From positions 52,795-116,794 of the forward strand of contig NZ_ABOX02000018.1 in NCBI RefSeq assembly GCF_000172555.1: DNA of 64,000 bases, in the 5' to 3' direction. The position numbers were made by a program, and so were the translations under genes. The notes under the pieces are model-generated. The model was given only the letters and a program-made list of their open reading frames with translations. It was not told the DNA's origin and ran no database searches. The stretch comes from Pedosphaera parvula Ellin514 (GTDB lineage Bacteria > Verrucomicrobiota > Verrucomicrobiia > Limisphaerales > Pedosphaeraceae). Below, one piece after another: positions 20,101 through 26,968 of the stretch. Positions within the stretch are counted from its first letter, which is position 1; each line of letters opens with the position of its first letter.

Positions 20101-20171
20101 ATCGCGCAAACCAACCATGCGGAAAGAAAAAAAACTTTCGGCTTAATTTTCTGATATCCTTTTTTAAACAT
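14193..20171 (-). CDS. Giant secreted protein with five ~170-residue modules, Ig-like and cadherin-like domains
   Basis: A 1992-residue exported protein; signal peptide near KVFFLSAWLVCAIGLQFSVHG. Five copies of a module starting (L)I(D/N)(V/I)DF(N/D/G)(S/A)GT and containing DFWNLYSRDDGHGGY, NAPGAWGNG, MYQGYLYPFDGG, YDIYVYGH and WQEGVQYVVFRGV, ending SYAVIAGMQI; copy 1 has a shorter, divergent centre. Seven Ig-like domains (P.I..QP.S..V..G, YQW.FNG.NI.GAT, NAG.Y.V.VSN) are spread after copies 1 (five in a row), 2 and 3. Two tandem-95/cadherin-like domains follow Ig 7 and module 4 (NHAPVANSQTF, DADGDPLAYTLVS). A PKD-like segment and a helical tail end it. Likely surface adhesion or glycan binding. 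Its stop overlaps the next ATG by one base. Confidence 0.88.
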   Translation of the reverse strand: MFKKGYQKIKPKVFFLSAWLVCAIGLQFSVHGQSNAPTTLINIDFNSGTSSAEVGFAATGQTSGDFWNLISPTPNGAAANLLYADKSVSGAGISVTNAPGAYGNGVVADLMYQGYVYPYDGGSIGIGVTNLAVGNYDIYVYGHGPANEGNSTYTLGADNASQGSLTTAGPGWNSAVWQEGVQYVVFRGVQITNSAQNISLVVSPAASTYAVISGIQIASSTPVGPTAPVIASQPVSQTVFAGANVTFGVIATGTSPFGYQWSFNGTNLSSATNSTLTLLNVQATDAGNYAVSVSNSVGSLVSSNAVLTINQPVAPTITTQPHSLTVPVGASATFTVAATGTAPLTYQWRLNGSNLFGATRTSISMGAQATNAGNYSVMVANSVGSVLSTNALLTVTGAAPSITAQPQNRSVGVGAAVSFAVSATGSPTLFYQWKFNGGNLAGATRSILTLSNVQTTNAGTYAVVVTNAFGLATSTNALLTVTSAPPVAPTIVSQPQSLIVTAGQTANFGVSVSGTAPISYQWNFNGSNIVGATRISLSLSNAQPVNAGIYAVIVSNTAGSVTSSNAALTVTIDPPVIVSQPVSQTVMEGANVAFSVTATGNQPLTYQWNFNGTEIAGATGSTLALNNVQPANAGNYYVTLSNPAGVTNSVTALLTVNVPQPPTPGLNLIDVDFNAGTASAEVGFAAIGQTTNDYWNLYSRDDGHGGYLAFGGVGNLKFADGSLSGAGLTVANAPGAWGNGASDAMYQGYLYPFDGGNIVVNVTNLDAGNYEIYLYGHGAADNQNSTYSLSVGGASYGSQTTAQSGWNSAAWQEGVQYVVFHNVAVTNAGAAVQVIVSPEASSYAVIAGMQIALTTAPTPAAPVIVGQPQSKVVPAGGSVAFNVLASGSSPVSYQWAFNGNNIIGATDVILNLSNVQAGDAGNYSVTVSNALGSAISSNASLTVTAPVAVSQLIDVDFDAGTASAKTGFAATGLSAGDFWNLYSRDDGHGGYKSFGGLGNLRFADGSISQAGLTIANAPGAWGNGVADGMYQGYLYPFDGGNIVLNVTNLDAGTYDIYVYGHAPGNDGNSTYTLSLDGTSFGSQTTALSGWNSTTWQEGAQYVVFRGVTIANNGSVVKVVVSPQASSYAVIAGMQIAQVSAPTPSAPNIVTQPTSQAVMTGADVVFSVGVKGTSPLSFQWHYNGSNIVGATSASLALNHVQLSSAGNYSVTVANALGSVDSSNAVLTVTPFNHAPVANSQTFVLNENASTAINLTATDADGDPLAYTLVSTTAHGTLSGTIPNFTYLPGSNYAGADSLSFKVNDGQVDSAIATVSIIVRQDGSKPLINVDFDAGTASAKVGVAATGQSANDFWNLYSRDDGHGGYLALGGLKNLKLADGSISVAGLTIANAPGAWGNGSSDPMYQGYLYPFNGGNITVTLTNLDLGIYDIYLYGHGPANDGNSTYQLNVAGTSYGSLTTAQAGWNSVNWQEGVQYVVFRGVTIANGGQAATITVLPGASGYAILAGMQIASSTAATNPPVNHTPVANDQTVTLAANGSASITVTGSDVDGDELTYSLVSLPSHGTLTGITPHLTYQPTAGYSGSDSFTFKVNDGHTNSAAGTVSLNVLEMSAGGLIDVDFGAGTSTGESGFAAIGQTTNDFWNFYSRDDGQGGWLTFGTLGSLKFVDGTLSGAGMTVVNAPGYWANGSSDSMYNGYIYPLDGGSASVIITNLATGQYDFYVYGLDTSYQLNVDANNYGSKSTANAAIVNPVNWQEGVQYVVFKDVAITNAAQGVTLTIRAGVNGYALLSGLQIVQTSTNSVQVPPTTTDTNAPTARIAASPVIPSIRSTNQFVISANGSNATVILDGSLSSDPTNALLTYTWSESTNAPFATGALITNSFDLGVQVITLTVNNGTSTGKISIAVEVLDKYEGLFELELEVLDSGLTLNEKRPLFETLSQVYPPPTPGQSTGYDVNQLVLFQDKVRSSVAPINPALADHFITFAQRLIDAANAS

Positions 20172-20381
20172 ATGGGCCTTCCTTGATTTAATGCTTCGCT
20201 ATGAATTCCCCAACCCCATCAACTAAGCCAAACCGACTAAAACCTGTCAACTACTTTAGTAACCATACCAGCACCACCTCGAAGCACTTTGCATACCAAC
20301 AATCTGGAAATTTGTCTGAGGTGCGGTTCAATTCTCTCGTTGCCAACACTCCAGCATTTCATTCACAATAATTAAAGCGTT

Positions 20382-20867
20382 GTGAATTTTCGCGAAAAAA
20401 TTATTTCCTGGGAAAACCTGCCCGCCTGGCGGGCCGCCATGCGTGCTCGCAACCAAAAACTGGTGGTCACCAATGGCTGCTTCGACCTGCTACACCTAGG
20501 GCATGTGACCTACCTTGAGACCGCCAGAAATCTTGGGGATGCCTTGTTAATTGGTGTCAACGGAGATTCTGCGGTGCGCGAGCTCAAAGGGCCGAATCGT
20601 CCCGTAAACATCGAGGGCGACCGCGCTGCTGTCCTGGCTGCTTTGGAAAGTGTCGACGGAGTTTGCATTTTCGAGGACCGCGACGCCACGAGGTTTTTGA
20701 CTGCCACCCAACCTGACATTTATGTCAAGGGTGGTGATTACACGTTGGAAACCTTGAACCAGGAGGAACGACGCACCGTTGAAAACGCCGGAGGCAGGAT
20801 TGTAATTATTCCTTTTGTGCCGGGAAAATCCACCACGTCGCTCTTGCAGAAGATTACCAGGTTGTAG
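20382..20867 (+). CDS. hldE: D-glycero-beta-D-manno-heptose 1-phosphate adenylyltransferase
   Basis: A 161-residue stand-alone form of the C-terminal (RfaE2) domain of HldE. It transfers AMP to heptose 1-phosphate in ADP-heptose synthesis for LPS inner core. Nucleotidyltransferase motifs: VTNGCFDLLHLGHVTYLE (HxGH), IGVNGDSAVRELKGPNRP, and KGGDYTLETL near the end, with PFVPGKSTTSLLQKI. Start is GTG at 20382. The kinase half (RfaE1) is not in this window. It begins the glycan region, divergent from the giant secreted protein. Confidence 0.93.
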   Translation: MNFREKIISWENLPAWRAAMRARNQKLVVTNGCFDLLHLGHVTYLETARNLGDALLIGVNGDSAVRELKGPNRPVNIEGDRAAVLAALESVDGVCIFEDRDATRFLTATQPDIYVKGGDYTLETLNQEERRTVENAGGRIVIIPFVPGKSTTSLLQKITRL

Positions 20868-20959
20868 CAAAGTGCGGGCCTGCATTGGATGAACGGTTGT
20901 TTTTCATCCGGGTCAGGTTGTGGAGGATTTTGCGTGAAAGTTGTCCGGCCTGCACGACG

Positions 20960-21700
20960 TTACTTTTTTCCGATGAGCAAGGCACAATTCCATGCCAGGA
21001 ATTCCCGCACCACCGGTATGTGCATCAAAAATGAGAACTCCGTATAATAACGCGGGGCAATCTTCACCACGCGCAGATTTGGATTCCGCCGAATAATCCC
21101 AAGAATTTCACCAATATATGTGGGAAATAAATTCACATAAGGTGTATGCTTGCGCTTGCCGCCCACCACTTTGTCATAGATTAGATGCCCACGATTTCTC
21201 CCCAAATAATGAAACGGCGAAAACTCATGCCCACCCCAAATTGAGAGCCAGTTTGTCCAACTCAGGTACAACACCCCGGAAGGAGTTAAAATGTTTTTTA
21301 CGGCATTGATAAAGTCCACTGGCTTGGCCAGATGTTCCAATACATTGGAACAAATAACGAGATCATAGCTACCGAGCTTGGAAACATCCTCCTTATCGAT
21401 ATTGATTTGACGAAAAGGGGCTCCAGCGAGTTCCGGAAGCAGATAGTTCTCCTCGTCCGCAAAAGTGACCTGGCATCCTTTTTTTACCAGTTCGGATCCG
21501 AATACTCCGTGGCCGCACCCAAGATCCAATACCCGCGTCCCTTTCCCCAATGCCACTCCCGACTGCTCCAGCCACCGAATCGCATCCTGCGCCTGCAGTA
21601 AATAGAAATAAGCGTCGTCTTTGTGTTTAAGGTGGTGGGCCACCAATTTGTGCAATATCATAATGTGCAGCAATCTTGAAACTGACCGGATTTTCGCCAT
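20960..21700 (-). CDS. Class I SAM-dependent methyltransferase
   Basis: A 246-residue soluble methyltransferase with motif I VLDLGCGHGVFGSELVKKG, an acidic residue after strand 2 (TFADEENY), and motif IV-like DLVICSNVLEHLAKPVDFI followed by GVLYLSWTNW. The family is broad; substrate unknown. Its location between heptose and glycosyltransferase genes suggests modification of a glycan or its lipid carrier. A second in-frame ATG at codon 13 (MIILHKLVAHHL) could be the true start. Confidence 0.88.
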   Translation of the reverse strand: MAKIRSVSRLLHIMILHKLVAHHLKHKDDAYFYLLQAQDAIRWLEQSGVALGKGTRVLDLGCGHGVFGSELVKKGCQVTFADEENYLLPELAGAPFRQINIDKEDVSKLGSYDLVICSNVLEHLAKPVDFINAVKNILTPSGVLYLSWTNWLSIWGGHEFSPFHYLGRNRGHLIYDKVVGGKRKHTPYVNLFPTYIGEILGIIRRNPNLRVVKIAPRYYTEFSFLMHIPVVREFLAWNCALLIGKK

Positions 21701-21872
21701 TTCGCAAGGTTATCCTGTTAATATTCAATCTGCCTTAGAATTAACCAGCCAGAAATAAAGGCTGCGCTCTTCGGGTAATAATGTTCGATCCTTCATTTTG
21801 AGATTGTTTCCAACCGCGTGTTTTTAGTTTCATTTCCGCACAAAAATGCCATAAGCTCAGCCTCTTAAACTA

Positions 21873-22997
21873 ATGCGTTTTTTAATGTTGAACTGGAGAG
21901 ATCCGCACAACCCGAAGTCCGGTGGGGCTGAACGGGTTTCCAAGGCCTATCTTTCCGCCCTGATTGGGCGAGGCCACGAGGCTTTCTGGTTTGCAAACAA
22001 TTTCCCCGGCTCTAAGCGGGAGGACACCATCGACGGCATCCGGATTGTTCGTGGAGGTGGCTTGGGATCGTCAGTTCTGGCCGCGATCAAGTGGTACCGG
22101 CAACAGAAACCCTTTGATCTGGTCATTGATCAACACCACGGCATTCCCTGGTATGCTCCATGGTGGTGCAAAACCAATTGCATCGCATACATACACGAAG
22201 TTCTCGGTCCCATTTGGAATGCGTTTTATCCGTGGCCAATCAGCACCCTCGGACGGTGGCAGGAAGCCTGGACTCATCGATGCTATCGCAACATTCCTTT
22301 TTGGACTCCTTCCGAATCAACCAGGAAAGCCTTATTGGATCATGGAGTAAAGAGCGTTCAGGTTTTTCCAAACGGGGTCGACACTGTTGCTCTCCCGACA
22401 CTGCAGGACAAACCATTAGCCCTTCCACTTCGGCTCATAACCGTTTGTCGGTTGGCCCCCAACAAGCGGGTTGATCATGCCATTCGCGCTCTGAAACACC
22501 TTCTGGCCGCTGGTGTGCCATCTCAATTGACCGTCGTAGGTGGAGGAGAAGTTGCCGGGAAACTCAAACAACTTTCTGAAGAACTCGAGCTTGATCATGC
22601 GATCGCCTTCACCGGCCCACTAAGTGATGCCGATAAGAATACCGCTTTGCAGCAGGCACATTTTCTCATCCATACCTCCATTCGAGAAGGCTGGGGCTTG
22701 AACGTGATTGAAGCCAATGCCATGGGCACTCCGGCAGTGGTCTATCCCGTGGGCGGCCTGGTTGATTCCACCATAGATGGTGTCACCGGGAGGATTGCCC
22801 CTGCTGAAAGTCCGGAAACTCTTGCCAGGTGTCTGGTGGAAATCTCCAGGGACCCCGACAAATACGCGAACTACCGTTGGAATGCCTGGGAACGTTCCAA
22901 AACTTTTGCCTGGGATAAAGTCTTGCCTCGGGCTTGTGATTGGCTGGAAGAGCAGGCGCGAAAGTCGCGTCCCTCCCCCCTCAAAAAAGCGACCTGA
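21873..22997 (+). CDS. Family 4 glycosyltransferase
   Basis: A 374-residue GT-B enzyme. N-terminal domain: LNWRDPHNPKSGGAERVSKAY (acceptor-side glycine loop). C-terminal GT1/GT4 nucleotide-sugar domain: FPNGVDTVALP, VCRLAPNKRVDHAIRAL, VVGGGE, and the E-x7-E signature in SIREGWGLNVIEANAMGTP. Cytoplasmic face of the membrane, transferring a sugar to a lipid-linked glycan; donor unknown. The following GT2 gene starts 5 nt after its stop, so they form an operon. Confidence 0.93.
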   Translation: MRFLMLNWRDPHNPKSGGAERVSKAYLSALIGRGHEAFWFANNFPGSKREDTIDGIRIVRGGGLGSSVLAAIKWYRQQKPFDLVIDQHHGIPWYAPWWCKTNCIAYIHEVLGPIWNAFYPWPISTLGRWQEAWTHRCYRNIPFWTPSESTRKALLDHGVKSVQVFPNGVDTVALPTLQDKPLALPLRLITVCRLAPNKRVDHAIRALKHLLAAGVPSQLTVVGGGEVAGKLKQLSEELELDHAIAFTGPLSDADKNTALQQAHFLIHTSIREGWGLNVIEANAMGTPAVVYPVGGLVDSTIDGVTGRIAPAESPETLARCLVEISRDPDKYANYRWNAWERSKTFAWDKVLPRACDWLEEQARKSRPSPLKKAT

Positions 22998-23002
22998 ACT
23001 TC

Positions 23003-24067
23003 ATGGAAACCACCAATTCCATTGAATCCAAACAACCGCGCATCAGTGTTGTGATTCTGAATTACAACGGAGCGAAATGGTTGCAGCGATGCCTGGCGTC
23101 ACTTCAAAAACAGACCATCTTTTCACAGATTGAAGTCATCGTTGCTGACAATCTTTCCTCCGATGGCTCGGACGCATTGGCAGAAAAACTGTTGAAGGAT
23201 TGGCCTAACGGCCATTTTCTACAAAATGGTTCCAACCTTGGTTTCTGCGAAGGCAACAATCGCGGCGCGAAACTGGCTACCGGCAAGTACATTTTCTTTT
23301 TGAACAACGATACCTGGCTGGAACCGGATTGCCTGGAAATTCTTCTGTGCGAAACAGAAAAACATCAGGCTGGCGCTTCCATGCCACTGGTCCTGGATTA
23401 TGAGGATAATACATTTCAGGCTTTGGGTGCCGCCGGTTTTGATATCTTCGGTCTGCCAAGCGCCCGTTTCTACCATGCCGATACCCGCGAAGTATTGATG
23501 GCGGAAGGGTGTTCGTATCTGATCGAAAGGAATTTGTTTTACGGTGTCGGCCAGTTTGACTCCGAGTTTTTCATGTTTGCGGATGAATACGATCTCTCCT
23601 GGCGGGTTTGGATCGCTGGGCGATCCGTGCTCGCGGTCACCCCGGCACGCCTGCATCATCGGGGGATGGCACACGTGAATCCCCAGGGAGGAGGCGAAGT
23701 GGTTGAGTTTAGGACGAGTGATACAAAGAGGTTTTATGCCACACGGAACAATTTGATTTTGCTTCTGAAAAATGCTCATAACCTCTTGCTGCTGCTGGTT
23801 CCATTGCAGGTCATGTTACTGACCCTTGAGGCCATGGTGTTATTGCTCTTGACCCGACGCTGGTCCTTTGTTCGGCGCTCTTTCTTTTCTGCCCTGGCAG
23901 ACTGTTGGCGGCTTCGAGACTACATCGCCGCGCGCCGACGTGAGATTAATGGTTTTCGGAAACGCAGTGATTTTCAAATGCTGCGTTTTTTATCCTGGCG
24001 CTGGAATCGCTTCTACGAGTTACAACGACTCCGCCGTTATGGGTTGCCGAAAGTGACCGCGCGCTAA
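23003..24067 (+). CDS. GT2 glycosyltransferase (rhamnosyltransferase-like, WbbL type)
   Basis: About 354 residues. GT-A motifs: ISVVILNYNGAKWLQRCLASL, VIVADNLSSDGSD, GSNLGFCEGNNRGAKLATGKYIFFLNNDTWLE (DxD-like NND), and FMFADEYDLSWR. A C-terminal hydrophobic stretch (NLLLLLVPLQVMLLTLEAMVLLL) could anchor it to the membrane. The frame is open from 22940, but that would overlap the upstream gene; ATG 23003 (METTNSIESKQPRISV) is preferred. Its end overlaps the convergent reductase gene by 4 nt. Confidence 0.92.
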   Translation: METTNSIESKQPRISVVILNYNGAKWLQRCLASLQKQTIFSQIEVIVADNLSSDGSDALAEKLLKDWPNGHFLQNGSNLGFCEGNNRGAKLATGKYIFFLNNDTWLEPDCLEILLCETEKHQAGASMPLVLDYEDNTFQALGAAGFDIFGLPSARFYHADTREVLMAEGCSYLIERNLFYGVGQFDSEFFMFADEYDLSWRVWIAGRSVLAVTPARLHHRGMAHVNPQGGGEVVEFRTSDTKRFYATRNNLILLLKNAHNLLLLLVPLQVMLLTLEAMVLLLLTRRWSFVRRSFFSALADCWRLRDYIAARRREINGFRKRSDFQMLRFLSWRWNRFYELQRLRRYGLPKVTAR

Positions 24068-24954
24068 ATAGAGTTTGCCACCAGTTCACGAATTGTTTGG
24101 TTGAACTCTGTAGACTCGAACTCGCCTCCAAACGCTTTCATTGAAATCATTCCCGCCCTCAATGGACGCAGCGCCTTCTGCCGCAAATCTGCCGTGGGCA
24201 ACGTTTTCACAGCAAAGTTTGGGTGGGAAATGATTCCTTCGGCTTTGAATGCAGCGATTAATTTTTCAGCCCATTCCGGTCGCGTGCACGTTGGCCACGG
24301 TCCGCCGAGATGCCAGGGACCGCGCTCGCGTTTCTCGAGCAAGGTAATCAACCATCTGGCGATGTCGCCGGCATAAGTGGGATTGCCGCATTGGTCGGAT
24401 GGCAGGGTCAAGGCTTTGCCTTCGCGCAAAGCATTCCAAACTTGATAGGCAAAATTCTTTTTTTGCACTTCCGCGCCGTAGACGCAAATGATGCGTGGAA
24501 GCAGCGCAGTCCCATCGGTTTCCTGTTGCACTCGTTGCTCCCCTTCCCACTTGGATTGGGAGTAAACATTGATGGGATTTGGCTTGGCATCTTCGTCGTA
24601 GGGACCATCAAGGCCATCAAAAATGTAGCTCGTTGAAAAGTAAGTGAAATGGATTCCGCGCTTCTGGCAGAGGCGGGCGAGGTTTGCCGGTTGCTCAGCA
24701 TTCTCGGCGAAGGCCCGTTTGGGATCATCCTCGCAACCATCCACCCAGGTCCAACCCGCAGCATGGACCACAGCATCCGGCTTTTCCTGATCCAATAACT
24801 TCCCGGCTGCTGCGGCATCACCGGCGTCCAAAGGGACCAAACCCGATAGCGGGGACCTGCGGTAGGTGCCGATCGCTTGATGACCGGCTGCCAGCGCTGC
24901 TTTTAAAACGTGGGAGCCAACCAAACCGGAGCCGCCAATGACTAATACTTTCAT
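24064..24954 (-). CDS. NAD(P)-dependent sugar nucleotide reductase (RmlD/AscF-like SDR)
   Basis: A 296-residue extended short-chain dehydrogenase with GGSGLVGSHVLKAAL at the N-terminus, VVHAAGWTWVDGCEDDP, and the catalytic YSQSK near residue 130. Family: RmlD-like 4-ketosugar reductases. It is the last gene of the rfbF-G-H operon (12 nt after the epimerase), so it probably reduces the C-4 keto group of the CDP-3,6-dideoxy-4-ketohexose after epimerisation, as AscF does in CDP-ascarylose synthesis (inference from context). dTDP-rhamnose synthesis is less likely because no rmlA or rmlB is beside it. Confidence 0.85.
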   Translation of the reverse strand: MKVLVIGGSGLVGSHVLKAALAAGHQAIGTYRRSPLSGLVPLDAGDAAAAGKLLDQEKPDAVVHAAGWTWVDGCEDDPKRAFAENAEQPANLARLCQKRGIHFTYFSTSYIFDGLDGPYDEDAKPNPINVYSQSKWEGEQRVQQETDGTALLPRIICVYGAEVQKKNFAYQVWNALREGKALTLPSDQCGNPTYAGDIARWLITLLEKRERGPWHLGGPWPTCTRPEWAEKLIAAFKAEGIISHPNFAVKTLPTADLRQKALRPLRAGMISMKAFGGEFESTEFNQTIRELVANSI

Positions 24955-24966
24955 GCTGAGGTTCGA

Positions 24967-25515
24967 CTAGAATGGTGATTGAAAATCTTTTAATGCCGGA
25001 AACGCCTTATCACGATCAGAAAGAATAGGATTTTGCACCGGCCAATCGAAGCCGAAGGAGTTCCAAAGAAATCCTGCATCATGCTGTGGCGAATGCACCG
25101 TGCTCGTCTGATAAACCATCATGGTGTTGTCCTCCAACGCGAGAAAACCATGGGCGAAACCGACTGGAATAAACAGCATTTCCCGGTTGCTCCCGCTCAG
25201 TTCACGGGACATCGTCTTGCCGTAGTTTTTAGACCATTTTCTCAAGTCCACAACCACATCCAACACTTTGCCAAGCGGACAATAAACCAGCTTGTCATGC
25301 GCGGCTCCCACCAACTGGAAGTGCATGCCTCGAACCACATTCTTATGCGACACGGAAAAGAATTCCTCCCTTGGCTTGAATGGAATTCCAAGTTCCTCAA
25401 AGAGATTCTCGTTGTAGGTTTTAACAAAGCTGCCGCGTTGATCCTCAAAAACGCGCGGCTTCAAGACAAATACACTGGTTAACTCTGTCTCTAAAAGCTG
25501 GATCATGGCTGACAT
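24967..25515 (-). CDS. RmlC-like cupin sugar epimerase (likely CDP-sugar C-5 epimerase)
   Basis: A 182-residue RmlC-family epimerase: RGSFVKTY, catalytic His in RGMHFQ, HDKLVYCPLGKVLDVVVDLR, FIPVGFAHGFLALED, and FLWNSFGFDWP. At the place where most RmlC proteins have a Tyr pair before SPEHE, this one has VHSPQHD, so the usual Tyr is replaced. That fits an altered or single-carbon epimerase such as AscE (inference). It starts 20 nt after rfbH and precedes the reductase by 12 nt. Annotation as dTDP-4-dehydrorhamnose 3,5-epimerase would be possible by homology, but the operon points to a CDP-sugar. Confidence 0.87.
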   Translation of the reverse strand: MSAMIQLLETELTSVFVLKPRVFEDQRGSFVKTYNENLFEELGIPFKPREEFFSVSHKNVVRGMHFQLVGAAHDKLVYCPLGKVLDVVVDLRKWSKNYGKTMSRELSGSNREMLFIPVGFAHGFLALEDNTMMVYQTSTVHSPQHDAGFLWNSFGFDWPVQNPILSDRDKAFPALKDFQSPF

Positions 25516-25535
25516 GTTGAGGCACCCGGTGGTCG

Positions 25536-26960
25536 TCAGGATTTTTTCACCAACGTGTGCATGGTCTCGATCATGTAGCCCAGCATCTCCGGCGTCAGTC
25601 CCGGATACGTGCCGACGAATACCGATTCATTCATGATCCGGTCCGCCCCTTTCAGATCGCCAATGACTCGAAATGCATCCGGCTGCTGTTGTTTCAGTGT
25701 AACAAAGGCTGGTTGACGCAACAGATTACCGCCAAAGAGCATCCGATTGCCAATCTTCGCGGCATCCAAACCGCGCACAAAATCACGGCGGCTGAACGGA
25801 GCGGTTGGCTTCACCAGCATCATGAACCCGAACCAGGAGCATTCGGTTTTGTGGCCAGTTGAATCCCAGGTAAAGCCTTTCGGTGACCAGCCCGTCGCGT
25901 GCGTCGGCAGATGGAATTCGAAAAATTCTTCCAAATCAGCCAACCCTGTCCGCAACGTGGTCCAGTTATCCATGCGGGCCTGGATGAAATCGGGCAATTT
26001 ATCCAACTGCTTGCGACCGATGGCAGCCTGCGGATCCAGCGGCTTCAAGTTATAGCCGAGATGTGAGTAAATGTATTTGTGATCGTAACCTTCGGGCAAT
26101 TCGCCAAGCTTCCAACCGAAACGTTTGTTGCAGGTATTGTCCTTGCCACTGGCGCACCAGCAATCCCGGCCCCAATCGCGGAAGCTTTCAACCAACACCT
26201 TTAGCTTCATGTCGCGAATCACGTTCACTGCCCCACCCTCGCCCATGGTCAGATGATGCGGAGGATAAAAAGATTGGGTGGAAAGATCACCAAAAGTGCC
26301 GGTGAGCTGGCCATCATAACGGCAACCCAGCGCATCGCAGTTGTCCTCGATGAGCCATAGATTATGTTTCTTGCAAAATTCGGTGACAGCAGCGAGTTCG
26401 AACGGGTTTCCCAACGTGTGAGCCATCATCACGGCTTTTGTTTTGCCCGGGACGTAGGCGGCTTCCAGCTGATCAACACGTCCATTCAGAGTCACCGGAT
26501 CGTTATCAATAAACACCGGAACGAGATGGTTTTGCAGGATGGGAGCGACGGTGGTCGGGAACCCGGCAGCCACGGTAATGACTTCATCGCCAGGCTTGAG
26601 CTGACGTTCACCCAGCTTTGCGCTGGTGAGCGAGGAAATGGCGACAAGGTTGGCGGAAGAACCGGAATTAACGAGAATCGATTTCTTTACCTTGAGGAAT
26701 TTGGCGAGTTCAGCTTCAAATGCGTCCCCTTCAGGTCCGAGGGTCAGCCAAAAGTCGAGTGTTGCCGAGACTGCGGCTTCGACCTCATCTTCCGAGAAGA
26801 CGCGTCCCGCATAGGGAACCACGGTTTGCCCGGGAACAAACTTGGGACGGGCAATTTGGTTTTTCTCGTAACCCGGCCGGTTATTTTGGTGTGTCAAAGC
26901 CGAATATTCGCGGGTAAGGCGAAGGATTTCGGCTTTCAGTTCAGTTGCTGTCTTCGACAT
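25536..26960 (-). CDS. rfbH: CDP-6-deoxy-D-xylo-4-hexulose-3-dehydrase (E1)
   Basis: A 474-residue pyridoxamine-phosphate/[2Fe-2S] enzyme that removes the C-3 hydroxyl of CDP-4-keto-6-deoxyglucose, the committed step to 3,6-dideoxyhexoses. It has the aminotransferase fold (NSGSSANLVAISSL, IEDNCDALGCRYDG) but His in place of the PLP-binding Lys (SFYPPHHLTMGEGGAVN), the hallmark of this enzyme. Cysteines for the iron-sulfur cluster are seen in DCWCASGKDNTCNKRFGW. The N-terminus (KAEILRLTREYSALTH) is family-typical. Its electron-donating reductase (E3) is not visible in this window. Operon position: between rfbG (8 nt) and the epimerase (20 nt). Confidence 0.95.
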   Translation of the reverse strand: MSKTATELKAEILRLTREYSALTHQNNRPGYEKNQIARPKFVPGQTVVPYAGRVFSEDEVEAAVSATLDFWLTLGPEGDAFEAELAKFLKVKKSILVNSGSSANLVAISSLTSAKLGERQLKPGDEVITVAAGFPTTVAPILQNHLVPVFIDNDPVTLNGRVDQLEAAYVPGKTKAVMMAHTLGNPFELAAVTEFCKKHNLWLIEDNCDALGCRYDGQLTGTFGDLSTQSFYPPHHLTMGEGGAVNVIRDMKLKVLVESFRDWGRDCWCASGKDNTCNKRFGWKLGELPEGYDHKYIYSHLGYNLKPLDPQAAIGRKQLDKLPDFIQARMDNWTTLRTGLADLEEFFEFHLPTHATGWSPKGFTWDSTGHKTECSWFGFMMLVKPTAPFSRRDFVRGLDAAKIGNRMLFGGNLLRQPAFVTLKQQQPDAFRVIGDLKGADRIMNESVFVGTYPGLTPEMLGYMIETMHTLVKKS

Positions 26961-26968
26961 GATAAAAG

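Noticed and set aside
14193..20171. Repeated DNA blocks read as a repeat region or mobile element
   Set aside because: The repeats are in frame and encode conserved protein modules with diverged codons.
24064..25515. dTDP-rhamnose genes rmlC and rmlD
   Set aside because: They are the last two genes of an rfbF-G-H operon with no rmlA or rmlB nearby, and the epimerase lacks the usual Tyr pair; a CDP-sugar role fits better.
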